Below are positions 23,022 through 34,651 of a stretch of 64,000 bases of DNA, in pieces (within the stretch, counting starts at the first letter, position 1; the number at the start of each line of letters is the position of its first letter). The notes beneath the pieces were generated by a model, which saw only the letters and a program-made list of their open reading frames with translations, did no database searches and was not told the origin of the DNA. The stretch lies in assembly GCA_022376515.1 (NCBI GenBank), contig WTXI01000002.1:1550001-1614000 (forward strand), given 5' to 3'. The DNA is from Lactifluus volemus (Eukaryota > Basidiomycota > Agaricomycetes > Russulales > Russulaceae). Made by a program: the position numbers and the translations under genes.

Positions 23022-24965
23022 ATGCCAACTTCGGCCCCCCGCAAGAGCTCCCTCGGCGCAGCCAGACGCGCTCAACAACGCGCACACTTACCATTTCATG
23101 CGGATAATTTAGCCCTCGGAAAGAGAACCGGTCTCCCAGTTCCTACAATTGACCACAAGTCGGATGACTTCGAGCCTTTCGACGAGATCCTCAGTCATGC
23201 CGATACGCGCGCGGCATGGCAGGGCCAGAACAAACGCCCCGGAAGCAACAAAAAGCGGAAGAGCGTTGTGCCTCTTTACGAGGAAGATGACGGAGGCGAG
23301 ATGTCTATGGAACTCGACGATTACAGTGAGTTGCGAGTCCCTATCCAACCATGTTTCGATGATGTACAGAAGTTTACTCACTGCTCATTTGAAACATCCA
23401 CAAGGTGGACCCATCAATACGAGCGCAAATGTCTACTTTTCCCATACACGCCAGCCCTCATCACCTTTGGCTAATCGTGCTGGCTCATCCTCGCGCCGCG
23501 TCGCGCGCGCCTCGGACGTTGACTTTGACACAGTTCCATCCCCTCGCCCACGAAGGTCACTTGTCTCTAACCTGCGTCGTTCATCCATCGGCCATCCCCT
23601 TCGCTCCTCTCATGCGCCTCTGGACGCTAGCGATGACATGCCTTTTGATGATGATGGTGGAGGTGGGGGGTTGTATGACGAAGACGCAGAGATGGAGTCG
23701 CCAGAACCACGCAGAAGGCTCTCGAGGCAACATGAAACACCACGACGAGCGACGCTGTTGGGTAGTGAAGATGAGAGTTCACCCAATACGCGATCGAAGG
23801 GCAAGCGCAGAGCAATGCCGGTGAATGATGATGGCGGAGATGACCAGGTTGAGGATGAGATTGCGCAAGGTCTAGACGATGCTGAAATGCAACAGAAGAC
23901 GAGGACGAAGAAGTTGCGGAACCCCCGCCAAAGAAGAAGAAAGCTGCCGAAAAGAGGCCTCGGAAAAGGGAGTTGCCTGTAGTGCCTTGTAGGTGTTCCT
24001 TTTGCTATGACGCGACGATCGGCCTAAATTCCTTGGTAGTATCTCCGGAAAGCTCAACCGGTCTTCGAAGAGGCAAGCGACTACGTTACGAACCACTCGA
24101 ATGGTGGCGCTGCGAGAAAGTAGTCTACGGGAGACGTGACCCCGGAAAAGTAACCTACGTTCCGACAATCAAAGAGATTGTCCGCATCCCTAAGGACCTT
24201 CCCAAACCATTGGGTGGCACACACAAAGGCAAACGCCGCGGTACTCGGGGCAAGACAGAAGAAACAGTATCGGTAGTAAATCCAGAGGATGGATGGGACG
24301 ACAAGACGGCTACAAATGGTGTTGTTATTGATTGGTTCACCGGCAATGAGGTATCACGGCGTACGTTGAACATCTCTGTTGTAATGGGATTAACTTTCTC
24401 AAGCTGGATCTGCAGGTCTCGCCTTTCCAGGTCGTATGGTCCAACATCGTCCTGCTGCCAACAATGACTTTTTCTTCACGAAAGTATTTGGGGACGGAGA
24501 GTACATCGCAGCTGGTCAGCTCCGAATACCTCCCAACAAGCACAAACCGAGTAAAATGACGAAAGATAATACTTATGTGCGTCAAACGGCCTCACGTCTC
24601 CTCACATAGCTGATATCCGAATTTGCGACGAACAGGTGTTCTACGTGATCGACGGTGCCGTCACGTTCAAAGTACACGAGTCATCGTATGTGCTCTGCGC
24701 AGGCGGCATGATCTTGGTACCTCGCGGGAACACGTACTACATCGAGAACATTTCAGAACGCGACGCGAAGCTGTTCTTTGCACAAGCCCGTCGCGTCTCT
24801 GCAGAAGAAGAAGCCCCACCAGAGGTGCTCCCTGCCCTAGATCGCGAGCCTACCACAACTCCGCAGCGGCGACGCTCCAACAGCATCGGTCAGGCACCGG
24901 TGACTGCTCGCCTTTCGAGTGAGAAGGCGGCACCTGGGAAGCGCGCCGCTTCTGCGCGGACATGA
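23022..24965 (+). CDS. Inner kinetochore protein CENP-C / Mif2
   Basis: CENP-C binds the CENP-A nucleosome and links centromeric chromatin to the outer kinetochore. The N-terminus RKSSLGAARRAQQRAHLPF and DDFEPFDEIL match the Mif2 N-terminal region. A disordered acidic middle follows, with an Arg-Pro-rich run. The CENP-C motif reads GLRRGKRLRYEPLEWWRCEK VVYGRR, with its conserved Arg and Trp-Trp residues. The C-terminal cupin dimerisation domain follows: FFFTKVFGDGEYIAAGQLRI, VFYVIDGAVTFKVHESSYVL, AGGMILVPRGNTYYIENI. Stop is at 24963-24965. At 23885-23887 the frame shifts by one base: LDDAE is in one frame and N-A-T-E-D-E-D-E-E-V in the next. One lost A in an AAAA run explains it. Introns lie near 23330-23405, 23985-24055, 24350-24415 and 24580-24636. 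Confidence 0.9.
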
Positions 24966-25733
24966 TATCTAAACTTCTTTTCGTTACGTTTTTCACCGAC
25001 CTCTGTTCCCCCTGGGGTACGATGTCAAACCCACTCTCCTCTCCAAAAGTCCTATCATATGTTTTTTTGCACGATGTCCACGCTTCGATACGACCGTGAT
25101 TTGTCTTTGGGAATCACATGCATGGCTCCACTTGTAAATTATCGTATTTTACCACCGTCAATCCAACCAGCGCATTTGAGAGATGAATCTTGTGCAAGCA
25201 ACAAATACTGGGGAAAACCGTTACAGTCAAAGGGCTGCATTAAGAACGCGGTCAGCCACAGAACGCTAGCTTTTCACGCCCGTGAACCTTAGTGACTTGA
25301 AATTCTGACTTTCTTTTCTTTCGATTCGATAAAAGTCTTTTTTCAATGGTATACTGTAGTGCCGTGAAATTTTAGAGGCAATAACTAGAGATGAGCACGA
25401 ATTGAACGTGCGAAGGTAAGTCAAGTCGAGACGACTTTTGGATGCAACTCCACCTGCACCTTTTTCTGCCACACTAATCTACGATGTGTACTATCTGCGG
25501 CCTCGAATCACACAACCATTCTCTTTGTCTGTTTCATGGATCTGACGTGCCTCCTGTGCCTCTGTTTTTGTCATCAAGAAGGGACTAGTGGAGGGCCAGG
25601 AGGGGTCTAATTGACCCGTGACCTATCACTGTTCACAGAACTCCCATGGTAAAGCCAGCACAAGGATAGCCCAGCAATGTAAACTACCAACTTGACTAGT
25701 AACCATTGGAATGTGGTTCACAATGGTTAATGG

Positions 25734-25880
25734 AATGAGGTGTGTGGACAAATGCATGCATGATGTGCATGATGAAGTATTCATGACCAGAAAAGATTGT
25801 AGCCCAACAATGCCATGCAGGGCTATAATATTTTCTGGTCAGGGTTATTTCACCACACATTTGTCCAGACACCCCTCATT
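25734..25880. repeat. Foldback (MITE-like) element with nested inverted repeats
   Basis: The outer arms AATGAGGTGTGTGGACAAATG (25734-25754) and CATTTGTCCAGACACCCCTC plus ATT (25858-25880) are imperfect inverted repeats. A nested inner pair, GACCAGAAAAGATT (25785-25798) and AATATTTTCTGGTC (25827-25840), also pairs. The roughly 147-base unit is non-coding and would fold into a long hairpin, as small non-autonomous DNA elements do. I see no clear target-site duplication. Confidence 0.5.
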
Positions 25881-25972
25881 TTAGTCACATACTTTGAGTT
25901 GTGGGGCAGACCTTGCCTCCTTTGGGGGACATGAGTCTACATTGGGAAGTGTGCAGAAATCTAAATTAGCGG

Positions 25973-26027
25973 AAATTTGAGCAATGCGTCATTTATTTTT
26001 CCCACGCCTCCTTGCACCCACTTCGTA
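25973..26027 (+). repeat. Diverged copy of the CENP-C 5' leader
   Basis: The sequence GCGTCATTTATTTTTCCCAC at 25986 followed by GCCT and later CTTCGTA matches the CENP-C leader at 22976-23021 (GCGTCGTTTATTTTTCCCAC, GCCT, CTTCGTA) with one mismatch in the first 24 bases and a small indel. Weaker similarity extends about 13 bases to the left. Confidence 0.5.
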
Positions 26028-26158
26028 GTTGAGGGCCCTGACCTCTTTTTGTTTTGATAAAAGTACACAGTATATAAGAGAAGAAAAAAAAATATGAGGT
26101 ACGCTAATAAGTGCATGATCCAACAAAACGTGAAACGGGTAACATTATACTTCATGTC

Positions 26159-28443
26159 TCATTTTTTATCCCTAAACTCAGGGTGCAGGATTTGTTCATG
26201 CAACGCCTTTCCTGCAGGGACCTGCGTTGCAATTGAAAATCAGTGAAAAGTGAAGAAATTATATATCGAGGAGTGCGCACCATGGGGAACACGTGTTCGC
26301 TAGGCTCGACGACGCATTCCAACAGCACAGGCTTATGCCCATCGTGCTCTAGAAATTCCTTCATCTTCTCTGGTAGCTCGTCCGCGCTGCTCGCGCGGAT
26401 GGCGTGCACTCCCATCGATTTCGCAAGCAGGACGAAATCAGGGTTGACCATACGTGTGTGTGAATATCGATGATCATAGAATAGATCTACCAGTGTTCAG
26501 TTAAGAAACTATATGGAAGGAGGATCAGCACAAACCTTGCCATTGAACCACCATGCCTTGGAACTCATTGTTCAAGACCAACACTTTGACACCGATATTG
26601 AATTGCGAAGCAGTGGCAAGCTCCATCGCAGTCATGCTGAATGAAGCATCACCGTCAATGTCGATCACCGTTTTGTTCGGTGCAGCGACTTTTGCGCCAA
26701 CCGCGGCAGGAAGACCAAAGCCCATTGTCTAGACGACGGGTCAACATAAGAACAATGGAGACGAACAGGCAGTACATACACCAAGCCCACCCGAAGTGAC
26801 CATCGAACGTGGATACCGCCAACGGAAGTGCTGTGCAGCCCACATTTGGTGTTGTCCGACCCCGGTGGAGATGATGACATCCTCCTTGTACGATGCTGAT
26901 TGTCTGTCGAGTTCCTCGATCACCTCCTGCGGCTTCATCTTCTCACCCTTTTTCGGATTACTTTTCACGTAGACAAATGGGTACTTCGTTTTCCACTCGT
27001 TGATGTCCTTGAACCACGCCGCACGTTCCGAGAATTTGACCAGGGGGAGCAATGCGGCAAGATTCTCAGTGACATCGCCGAGAATAGGAATGGATGCATC
27101 CACAACTTTGTTCACATTCTTCGGCTGGATCTCAAAGTGTATGATACCACCTCGCCCCTGCGCTGCCGCGGCGCGTGCGGCGGGAGCAAATTGCGATACC
27201 TTGCCTGTGACGCGATCATCGAAGCGTGCACCAAGGGCGATAATCACGTCCGCCTGTTGTATCGCAATGTTTGCATATGCGAACCATGCATACCGAGCAT
27301 ATGCAAACTCTTTGGATCGGTCTCATCAAAGGACCCGAGGCCTTGCAACGTCGTCGTCACGGGAATGTTGCCTTCGCGAGCGAGTTGTGTCATGAACTTG
27401 GGCCCAATGGACTCCCAAGAATACCATTCCGGCATAAATGAGTGGCCGTTCGCTTGGTTAATCAGCTGTGCAGCCTGACGAATAAGTTCGACTACAGCGG
27501 TCGGGCGGACAGGCACATGCAGGGGGTTCGCCGGGAGGTCGAGAGAAAACCCGGGGTGGTCGCCTTGAATGGCAGAGGGGTGCGCAGGATTCCAGCCGTC
27601 ACGTCTTTAGGAAGATCTACCAGCACGGGCCTGGACGTCCGGACGTAGCAATCTTGAACGCCTCGTTTATTCTCCTAGGCAGTTCGGCGATATCCTTGAC
27701 CATCACGTTCCATTTTGTGCAGCTGCGAGAAATCCCAACAATGTCGGCTTCTTGGAACGCATCGGAGCCTATAGCGGAAGTCGCCACCTGACCGCAGAAC
27801 ACGACCAAAGGAACGCCATCACTAAGCGCGTCTTGCATCGGAGTGACAACGTTCGTAGCGCCAGGGCCTGAGGTCACGAGGATGACCCCAGGTTTGCCAG
27901 ATACGCGCGCATATCCCTCCGCCATATGCCCAGCGCCCTGCTCGTGTCTGGGAAGGATAAAGTCGAAATGTTTGGAGTTGTAGATGGCGTCGAAAACAGG
28001 AAGGATCGCTCCACCAGGATATCCAAATATGTGCTTGACATTATGGCGGAGCATCATCTCGTGGAAAATATCACCACCTGACATGCCGATGAATGAATGG
28101 TCCAACGGAGTGTCGGGATGAGACGGGAGCGCAGGGGCTGGTCTCGGTGGAAGGTTAGTTTTTGAGGGTACCGGTTGGAAAGCAGGCACGGGAGCTGGGC
28201 GACTGCAATTATTCTAAATAAGCTGACGGTAGGGCAAGAAAAGAATGAGATGTACACAGTCTGAGAGACGACGGCATTGTGAGTCGATGAACGGCTGATG
28301 TTGCGCGCATGTTCCTTTACTCTGGCCTTGGCCTCGAGAAATGAAGGACTGGCGACCGCTGTTGAGCGGGAGCGGGATAAAGTGAGAGGAGTTGAGGCCT
28401 TGGGCGCAGATATCGCGCGGAATTTTGGAGCAGCGAAAGACAT
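26159..28443 (-). CDS. ILV2: Acetolactate synthase catalytic subunit, mitochondrial
   Basis: Acetohydroxyacid synthase carries out the first common step of valine, leucine and isoleucine synthesis and needs thiamine diphosphate, FAD and Mg. The start at 28443 gives [20 protein letters not shown], a mitochondrial-type presequence. The core has [38 protein letters not shown] (catalytic Glu), [13 protein letters not shown] and [20 protein letters not shown]. The C-terminal ThDP site reads [26 protein letters not shown]. Stop is TGA at 26159-26161. Five single-base losses are inferred at 27627-27629, 27546-27549, 27449-27450, 27429-27430 and 27400-27402; the last three cancel and scramble about 17 residues. 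The position equivalent to the herbicide-contact proline (yeast Pro192) is Ala (GQVATSAIG). Head to head with MTU1. Confidence 0.93.
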
Positions 28444-28550
28444 GTTCGTTCGAGTTCAAAAAAAAGGGTGAAATCGATGAAATTGACTGACTCGACTCAA
28501 TTCATCGGATTTAGTCTTTACCTCAGTCCGACTAAGTCCGACAACTCACT
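28444..28550. promoter_or_regulatory. 107-base divergent promoter, ILV2 / MTU1
   Basis: Start codons at 28443 (minus) and 28551 (plus) leave 107 bases. It contains TGACTCGACTCA at 28488-28499, two overlapping near-matches to the Gcn4 site TGACTCA, which controls ILV genes in yeast. The match is partial, so regulatory meaning is speculative. Confidence 0.5.
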
Positions 28551-30167
28551 ATGTGGGCTCGCTCTCTCAAGGCTCTTCCAACATTGAATCTCCCGAAAAA
28601 TGGGAGTAAAGGTACGTGTATAACCTCTGGGAGCACAACTCGTTCTAGGACTGATCATTCATGCAGTTGTAGTCGCCATGTCAGGTGGCGTCGACTCATC
28701 TGTAGCTGCCAAATTGCTTGCTGAGACTGTATATACCCAAAAAAATTCCCGAACGCGCCCAGTTGCTCATAATGGTCATAGAGTTACGACCTTTCTGCCG
28801 TCTTTATGCGAAATTGGGATACTCGCGATGAATCAGGCTCCGATGTGGGTTGTGAATGGGAGAAGGACTGGGAAGACGTCCAACGCGTATGCAGAAAGCT
28901 TGACATACCATGTCGCATGGTACGTCAATGCGGTCATCTCTTTCCAGTCGCTTTTGACACCACAAAGGACGTCTAGACCGATCTGTCAAGAGACTATTGG
29001 AACAGAGTATTCGAGCCCGCGATCCGGACATGGGAGGCCGGCCATACGCCGAATCCCGATGTCTGGTGTAACGGGTACGCACCGCATTGATTCCCCACCA
29101 ACTGAAGGCGCCACTCACACAAATTTCTCTAGCGAGATAAAGTTCGGTGCATTACTCGATCAATTACCAGAAGACACCGAATTTCTTGCGACGGGTCTGT
29201 CCTCTTTACTCCCGCCTACATTTGGTCCTTACGTTTGATACCGTGGTCTTCAAGGCCATTATGCACGCAAAGCTTATGACCCACAAAACCGCCGTCCACA
29301 GCTCATGCGCGCGACTGACACATCCAAAGACCAGAGTTACTATCTTTCCTGTATCCAAGAGTCTGGTCTTGAAAAGGCACTCTTCCCACTCGCTGACCTC
29401 CTGAAAACCCAAGTCCGTGAGATCGCTCGTGCCGCGGATTTGCACAATGCCTCGCGCGAGGAGAGCATGGGCCTATGCTTTGTGGGGGAGCGGCGGCGCT
29501 TCAATGATTTCCTCAGTATGTTTCTCCCCTTAAAATTTCATCGGGAACGGGAAGAATGAGCCTCAATTCGGGTAAACTTGGACAGTGGATTACGTGGTAC
29601 CGCGACCTGGACCCATCTTCGTGGTCGATACGAACATCAAATTGGGTACACACAATGGCCTGTGGACCTATACCATAGGTCAGGGCGCCAGGATACAAGG
29701 CCTAAATACGAAACTGTTCGTCGCCGCTAAAGACCATGAAAAGAATGCGATCTACGTCGCGCCCCCCGAGTCAGTAGTCGCCTCTCGGCTCTCGTCTTCT
29801 GGCGCTCTGATATTAACCATCCTTTTTCTTCTCGTGGTGTGGCTTGTAGTCATCCAGCGTTGTTCACGACAACCATCACCTCGAACATTTCTCGTGGATT
29901 TGGAGCGACGCACCCCCACCCGCTGCCTTTTTACACGAGGGCTTCCGCGCCAGCGTCCAGGTCCGCTACCGCATGACCGCAGTCCCCGCTACGGTGCGCC
30001 AGCGCTGGACCAGCAAGGCGGTGCAAATAACGTTCGACGAACCACACAAAGCCGTCGCCCATGGCCAGGTCGCGGTTCTCTATGACGGCGACCATTGCCT
30101 GGGTTGTGGCACTATTGACGAAACTACGAGTATGACTAATTCCAGGCCTCTTAATCAATCAATGTAG
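28551..30167 (+). CDS. MTU1: Mitochondrial tRNA-specific 2-thiouridylase (MTU1/SLM3/TRMU)
   Basis: This enzyme inserts sulfur at C2 of the wobble uridine of mitochondrial tRNAs for Lys, Glu and Gln. Exon 1 encodes MWARSLKALPTLNLPKNGSK. Exon 2 gives the PP-loop VVAMSGGVDSSVAAKLLAE. Later segments include LSAVFMRNWDTRDE, EAGHTPNPDVWCN (first catalytic Cys), EIKFGALLDQLP, FLATGHYARKAYDP, KDQSYYLS and SMGLCFVGERRRFNDFLS (second catalytic Cys). GLWTYTIGQGARI follows. The C-terminal beta-barrel runs through SVQVRYRMTAVPATVRQRW and AVAHGQVAVLYDGDHCLGCG to stop at 30165-30167. At least five short introns; one, at about 29194-29252, splits the ATGHY motif. Frames are consistent throughout. Confidence 0.92.
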
Positions 30168-30589
30168 TTCTCATAGATAAATCCTGTCATTTCTCCGGAT
30201 TTCGGCATATCAATCCATGAATACATATCCCTGTGCCTATATACATAATGGCTTCATAGCACGAAATGCCCGACAGACTACGGGAAAACAAACGTGAAAA
30301 TTGAAAATTGAACGATCGACGGTGCGTGGCACAATGGGTTAAGATGTACTAATACATCCGTTGATCGTTGGTGGCGATGCTAGGGTCTTCCCCTATGTCA
30401 ATGACACCCGATGATGATGACGTGCACCTAGCAGCCTTACCCGTGCAAAGGCGCGACGCCCTAAGACATGATGGGGCCCCCACGGAAACCCCAAGGGAAT
30501 TCTTTAAGAGGCGCCCCTCGGTGAACTCCCGCACACATATGCTCTATGCTCTGGGACTTGTGGGCGTCGTGCGCATGTACACACACCCT
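30168..30589. other. Convergent 3' intergenic region, MTU1 / UPF1
   Basis: No coding feature is recognised. The left half is A/T-rich and likely holds the 3' ends of both messages. Confidence 0.5.
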
Positions 30590-33500
30590 TTAGAAAGCCG
30601 TGACCCCGCTCTGCGTCGCCGCATACTGGCTCTTCATGTCGTCCATGTCTACCGCTTCGTCCTGGCTCTTATAGTCGAACCCGCTGCTTAGCAAGCTGCC
30701 CACTTCGCTCGCTCCGGCAACGCTGCCAAAACTGCCGCGGCGGCGCAACCGGTCGCTCTGAGAATAACCGACGCGCTCGGATACGCCGCCAATGACGCTG
30801 CCGCTGTCGCCAGCTCCGCCTTGCGACACGATGGACGGTGCATAGGACCCGTACGCACCACGCTTGCTGACACCACCGGCATTGAATGGACTGTTGGCGT
30901 TGAAGACAGGCAGGCCTGACGAATATGTTGCCTGCGAGCGGAGTGACTGAACGTCAGAGGGGATATAATTGAGTGGATCGTGCGTGCGATAGAAGGATGC
31001 GTCAAAGCGTGATGGCGTGCCCGAGTTCGCTGTTGAATTGCCAAGGTACTCGCGCGCACTCGTGTCATGTCGGCGGTATTGATCGACGGCCTTAGCAAGG
31101 GTCCGACGGGGCTTGGAAAACTGAATCATGCTAGGCTGAAGATTGTTCAGCGGTCCTTCGACGAGACAGCCTTTTTCTTTGTAGTGAGTCAGCAAGTAGT
31201 GCCAAAGCGGGTGCTGACAAGTCCACGTCAATATAGTCCCGCGGCCGCGGGCGATGTGAAGCTCACCTTGCTAAGCACTTTCGGATTGCCGAGAATGACA
31301 ACACCATATTTTGCGCGCGTGAGGGCGACGTTCAAACGTCGAGGGTCATTCAAAAACCCAATTCCTTGGTGTTCGTTGCTCCTCACACAGCTCAGGATGA
31401 TGTAGTCTTTCTCACGGCCCTGGAACGCATCCACGGAAGCCACCTCAATCTCCTTGTAAAGGTCCTTCTTCAAAGTACCATTGTACTGCATATAGTTGAC
31501 GATGTAAGAGCGCTGTCCTTCGTATGGAGTCACAACACCGATCTGCCCGGGAACGACACCCGACTTGAAGAATTTCGTGACGATTTTCTCGACGTTTGAG
31601 GCTTCGGTCCTGAAAACACGAGTTCATGGCAAGAAGTTACAAGAAGGAAAGGAGGCAGACCTGTTCAGGAACGACGTCCCACTGCTGGATATCTCCTCCT
31701 GGCCCAGATTCTGGTAGAAAAACATCGGCGTGTCGGGGACGGGCCAAGGAAAGTCAACGTTCTTGCGTAGCCGCTCGGGCGCAGTGACTCCGTTCTGCAG
31801 GGTGCCCTCGTAGAACATGTTCGACGGGAATTCGGATAGGCAGGGATGCATGCGGTACTGGACTTGCAAGCGGATCGGACGATTGCCAAGCACCACCAGG
31901 CGCTCGAACAACGACTGGGTGAGACCAGCTCGGGCAGCCTTCTTGTTCATGATGACGGGACCGAGCTGTTGATGATCCCCAACGAGCACGACTTGCTTGC
32001 AGCCAAGAACAAGTGGTATCATGCACTCTGCGGGACAGACTCAGATAGCAGACACATGCAAATCACGGTGAAACCTTACCGGGTTCGGCGGCCTGTGTTG
32101 CTTCGTCGATCAAGACTGTCTTGAATTTCAGCTTACTGAGCCTCGGGTCTCCGGCACCAACACAGGTACAGCAAATGACATCAGCCGCCGACAAAATCTC
32201 CTTCTCACATTGTCTGATAAGGCTCTTGTACTTCCGCTCATCGTTGGAGCTCAGTTCTCCCTGCTCATTCTTGAGTTGAATAAGCTTTTGGAGTTCGACA
32301 TGCGTCGTATTGTTCGCGACTTGATGATGCAACGTCAAGAACGCGACGGATGAGTCGAGCGCCTCACGCGACTTGGCGGTGAGGCGCACAACTTTAAGTC
32401 CCGTGGCGTGGATCTTCTCGGTGAGCTGATCAACTGCGACGTTAGAAGGCGCGCCGACAAGAACCTGGCCTGGATTCATCTTCGCAAGGTGATAAACAAT
32501 CGAAGCGGAAGTGACGGTTTTCCCAGTTCCTGGGGGACCTTGGATTAAGCTGATGGGCTTCTGGAGGACGCTCTTGACAGCATACATCTGCGAGTGGTTG
32601 AGCTCGGGCAAACCGGGCGCGGAAAAGCGTTTGGGCATCTGGGTCCGAAGAACTTGAGGCTCGAGCTCGTGACCCAGGAGTTTGTGATACTATACGCAAT
32701 GAGCTGGCTGCATAAACGAAGGGGAGGGATATTTGCTTACGATATAACCACTAACGCTCTTCTCATCAACGGCAAATGTCTTCATGGCAAGCTGCATTCT
32801 GTCAAAACTGGTAGATTTCCAGACAAAATCGACAGCGAAGCCTTGCGTAACGTCATGTGGTACACCCTCGGTCCTACGCAGCTCTAGACCAATCTCGTCC
32901 GAAACATCTGGGATGAATCGTCAGCACAAGCTGAATAATGAGATATCAAGACGTACTATTGGGAACTTTGATGACATGGCCAACACCTTCCCAGGCCTTG
33001 TGCAACTCTCCCGTATAGCGCAATCGCAGCTCATCGCCAGCTGCAAGGCGCACTTCCCCGCTTTCCAGCTTGGGAAGTACGAACCACGCCACCCTCTTTT
33101 GGTTCAGGCCTAGATCCCACCTCACAGTGATGTCCGTTTGCGTTTGGCTTTCCTTCAGTCGTTTATCATAGTCCGCTTCAATCTTGACCAGAGGCCCGAA
33201 AATATTCTGATATTGGTACGCGTCCTCGTAACGTAGCAGGATGGATTGCGGCTCGTCATCAACGCCGGGCTTCTCGAGGTCCTCAAGTGTTGCTTTAGAA
33301 TTCTCACGCCATAGGTCCTCGAGACGATTGATTTGCTGGAACGATATTTGGCGGGAACGCAATTGCTCGGTCTCTGAAGGCGGTTTGACAAGCCACGAGA
33401 GGAAAGAACGATCGTCAATGAGAGGTGCCCAGAGAGCCGCGTTCCAGGAAATGTCTTTGGAAATAGCAGCACAGGGTTGACTATGGGGTACGAGGAGGGA

Positions 33501-34151
33501 AGTGGTCAGTTTGGTATGAGATCGCATTACACAACGGTGGTAGCTACACACCGACAGAGGAGAACGACGACAGTGTCACTTTTCGCCGGGATGAAGCCAA
33601 GCATAAAGACGTTTTTGCTGCCGCAGTTGTAGCACTCGGGAGTTGTCTCACCAAGAGGGCTCTCGGCGTGCAAGATGACTTCCTTGTGCTTGGCACGGAC
33701 GAGGTGATTGACAATGTGCGAGGCGGATGTGTTGCCACGCGAATTACAGAACCATTTGGAGCATACAAGGCACTTTACAACGGAAGCCGGGTTGTGTATA
33801 CCGCAATAACTACCATCGGTCAGCCAAATCTGAGAGTGTCCGCAAAAGATGGAACATGATGAACACGAACCAGCAGGCGTGTGGAGGCAGGTCAACTTGA
33901 CTTTCTTCTTTGAGATCGTCCAAAACAGCATCGAAGTCGTCTGTGATACTCCCATTTGTGGACTGTAGCTCCAAGTCATTCTCGATAGAGGAAGAAGGGG
34001 CCAAGGGATCATCCAAGATGGAAAGCCTATCTATGTCCACAGGGACGTGGCCCTGGGTGTTAGATGTGTATATTGATGAAGTGTCATCGACGACGCCCAT
34101 TCCCCCATAGGAGGAGGCAGAGTCGTACTGGAAATTGTCGAAGGAGTCCAT
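30590..34151 (-). CDS. UPF1: UPF1/NAM7 RNA helicase of nonsense-mediated decay
   Basis: UPF1 is the ATP-dependent superfamily 1 helicase that triggers decay of messages with premature stops. The start at 34151 gives [20 protein letters not shown]. The Cys/His-rich CH domain (binds UPF2) has [35 protein letters not shown] and [20 protein letters not shown]. The helicase has Walker [21 protein letters not shown], Walker B with [61 protein letters not shown] and [13 protein letters not shown]. The C-terminal tail is Ser/Gly-rich with several SQ and TQ dipeptides (YSQSD, SQAT, KSQDE, ATQSG), the sites phosphorylated by SMG1-type kinases in animals. Stop at 30590. Introns are short and frames intact. 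Confidence 0.95.
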
Positions 34152-34240
34152 GGTTAAGAGGAAGAGATGAGTCACTCTCAATCTCTCGTGACAGCAAAAG
34201 AGCTGCGCCTGTGTAGGCGCGCCACGCCCGCGCCCGAACC
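34152..34240. promoter_or_regulatory. 89-base divergent promoter, UPF1 / HYPK
   Basis: Only 89 bases lie between the UPF1 start codon (34151, minus) and the HYPK-like ATG (34241, plus). It contains a GC-rich stretch (about 34215-34240) with GGCGCGCC. Confidence 0.6.
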
Positions 34241-34626
34241 ATGTCTCACTCATCGAAACGCAGTAACGGACATCCAGAACCAGAGGTTGTTGTGAACGTG
34301 AGTAATAATGCTCTTTAGTCTTGACATATAAATCATATCATTAATCATAGTACGCGGACGGCTACGCATACTCAAAAAGCAAATTCGAGGAAGGCCTTCG
34401 CATCATCTTCGCGGACAAGCCGGCCAAGCCGGCCAAGACGAGCTCGAACGTCAAAAAGGCAGACGTCGACTTGATCGTAGGATGCGTTTCTTGACCTGCT
34501 TTCATGTTCTAACTATGTCCGTCAAAGGTCTCAGAACTGGAAATACCACGGGCGCAAGCCGAGAAGGCGCTCTTGGATAACGGTGGCGATGTAGTCAAAG
34601 CCCTTCAGGCTCTTATTACTCCATAG
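34241..34626 (+). CDS. HYPK: HYPK-like small UBA protein, NatA partner
   Basis: HYPK binds and regulates the NatA N-terminal acetyltransferase at the ribosome and acts as a small chaperone. Three exons (34241-34297, 34351-34476, 34528-34626) encode 93 residues; each exon is too short to stand out by itself. Exon 1 is charged. Exon 2 has YADGYAYSKSKFEEGLRII. Exon 3 carries the UBA domain, VSELEIPRAQAEKALLDNGG then DVVKALQALITP at the very C-terminus, the expected place. Introns are 53 and 51 bases with GT..AG ends, and both junctions are phase 0. The gene ends 25 bases from the stop of MRP51 on the other strand. Confidence 0.85.
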
Positions 34627-34651
34627 TCCATTCACTATCTACATCCGTGAA

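Larger units (their letters stand above)
24966..26158. other. Intergenic, convergent 3' ends of CENP-C and ILV2
   Basis: No coding sequence is recognisable. The stretch holds a foldback element at 25734-25880 and, at about 25973-26027, a second copy of the CENP-C leader sequence. The last 130 bases are A/T-rich and probably include 3' untranslated DNA of ILV2. Confidence 0.5.

Noticed and set aside
26159..28443. Calling ILV2 a pseudogene because of five frame breaks
   Set aside because: All catalytic and cofactor motifs are intact, flanking sequence is strongly conserved, all breaks have the same sign and sit in homopolymers.
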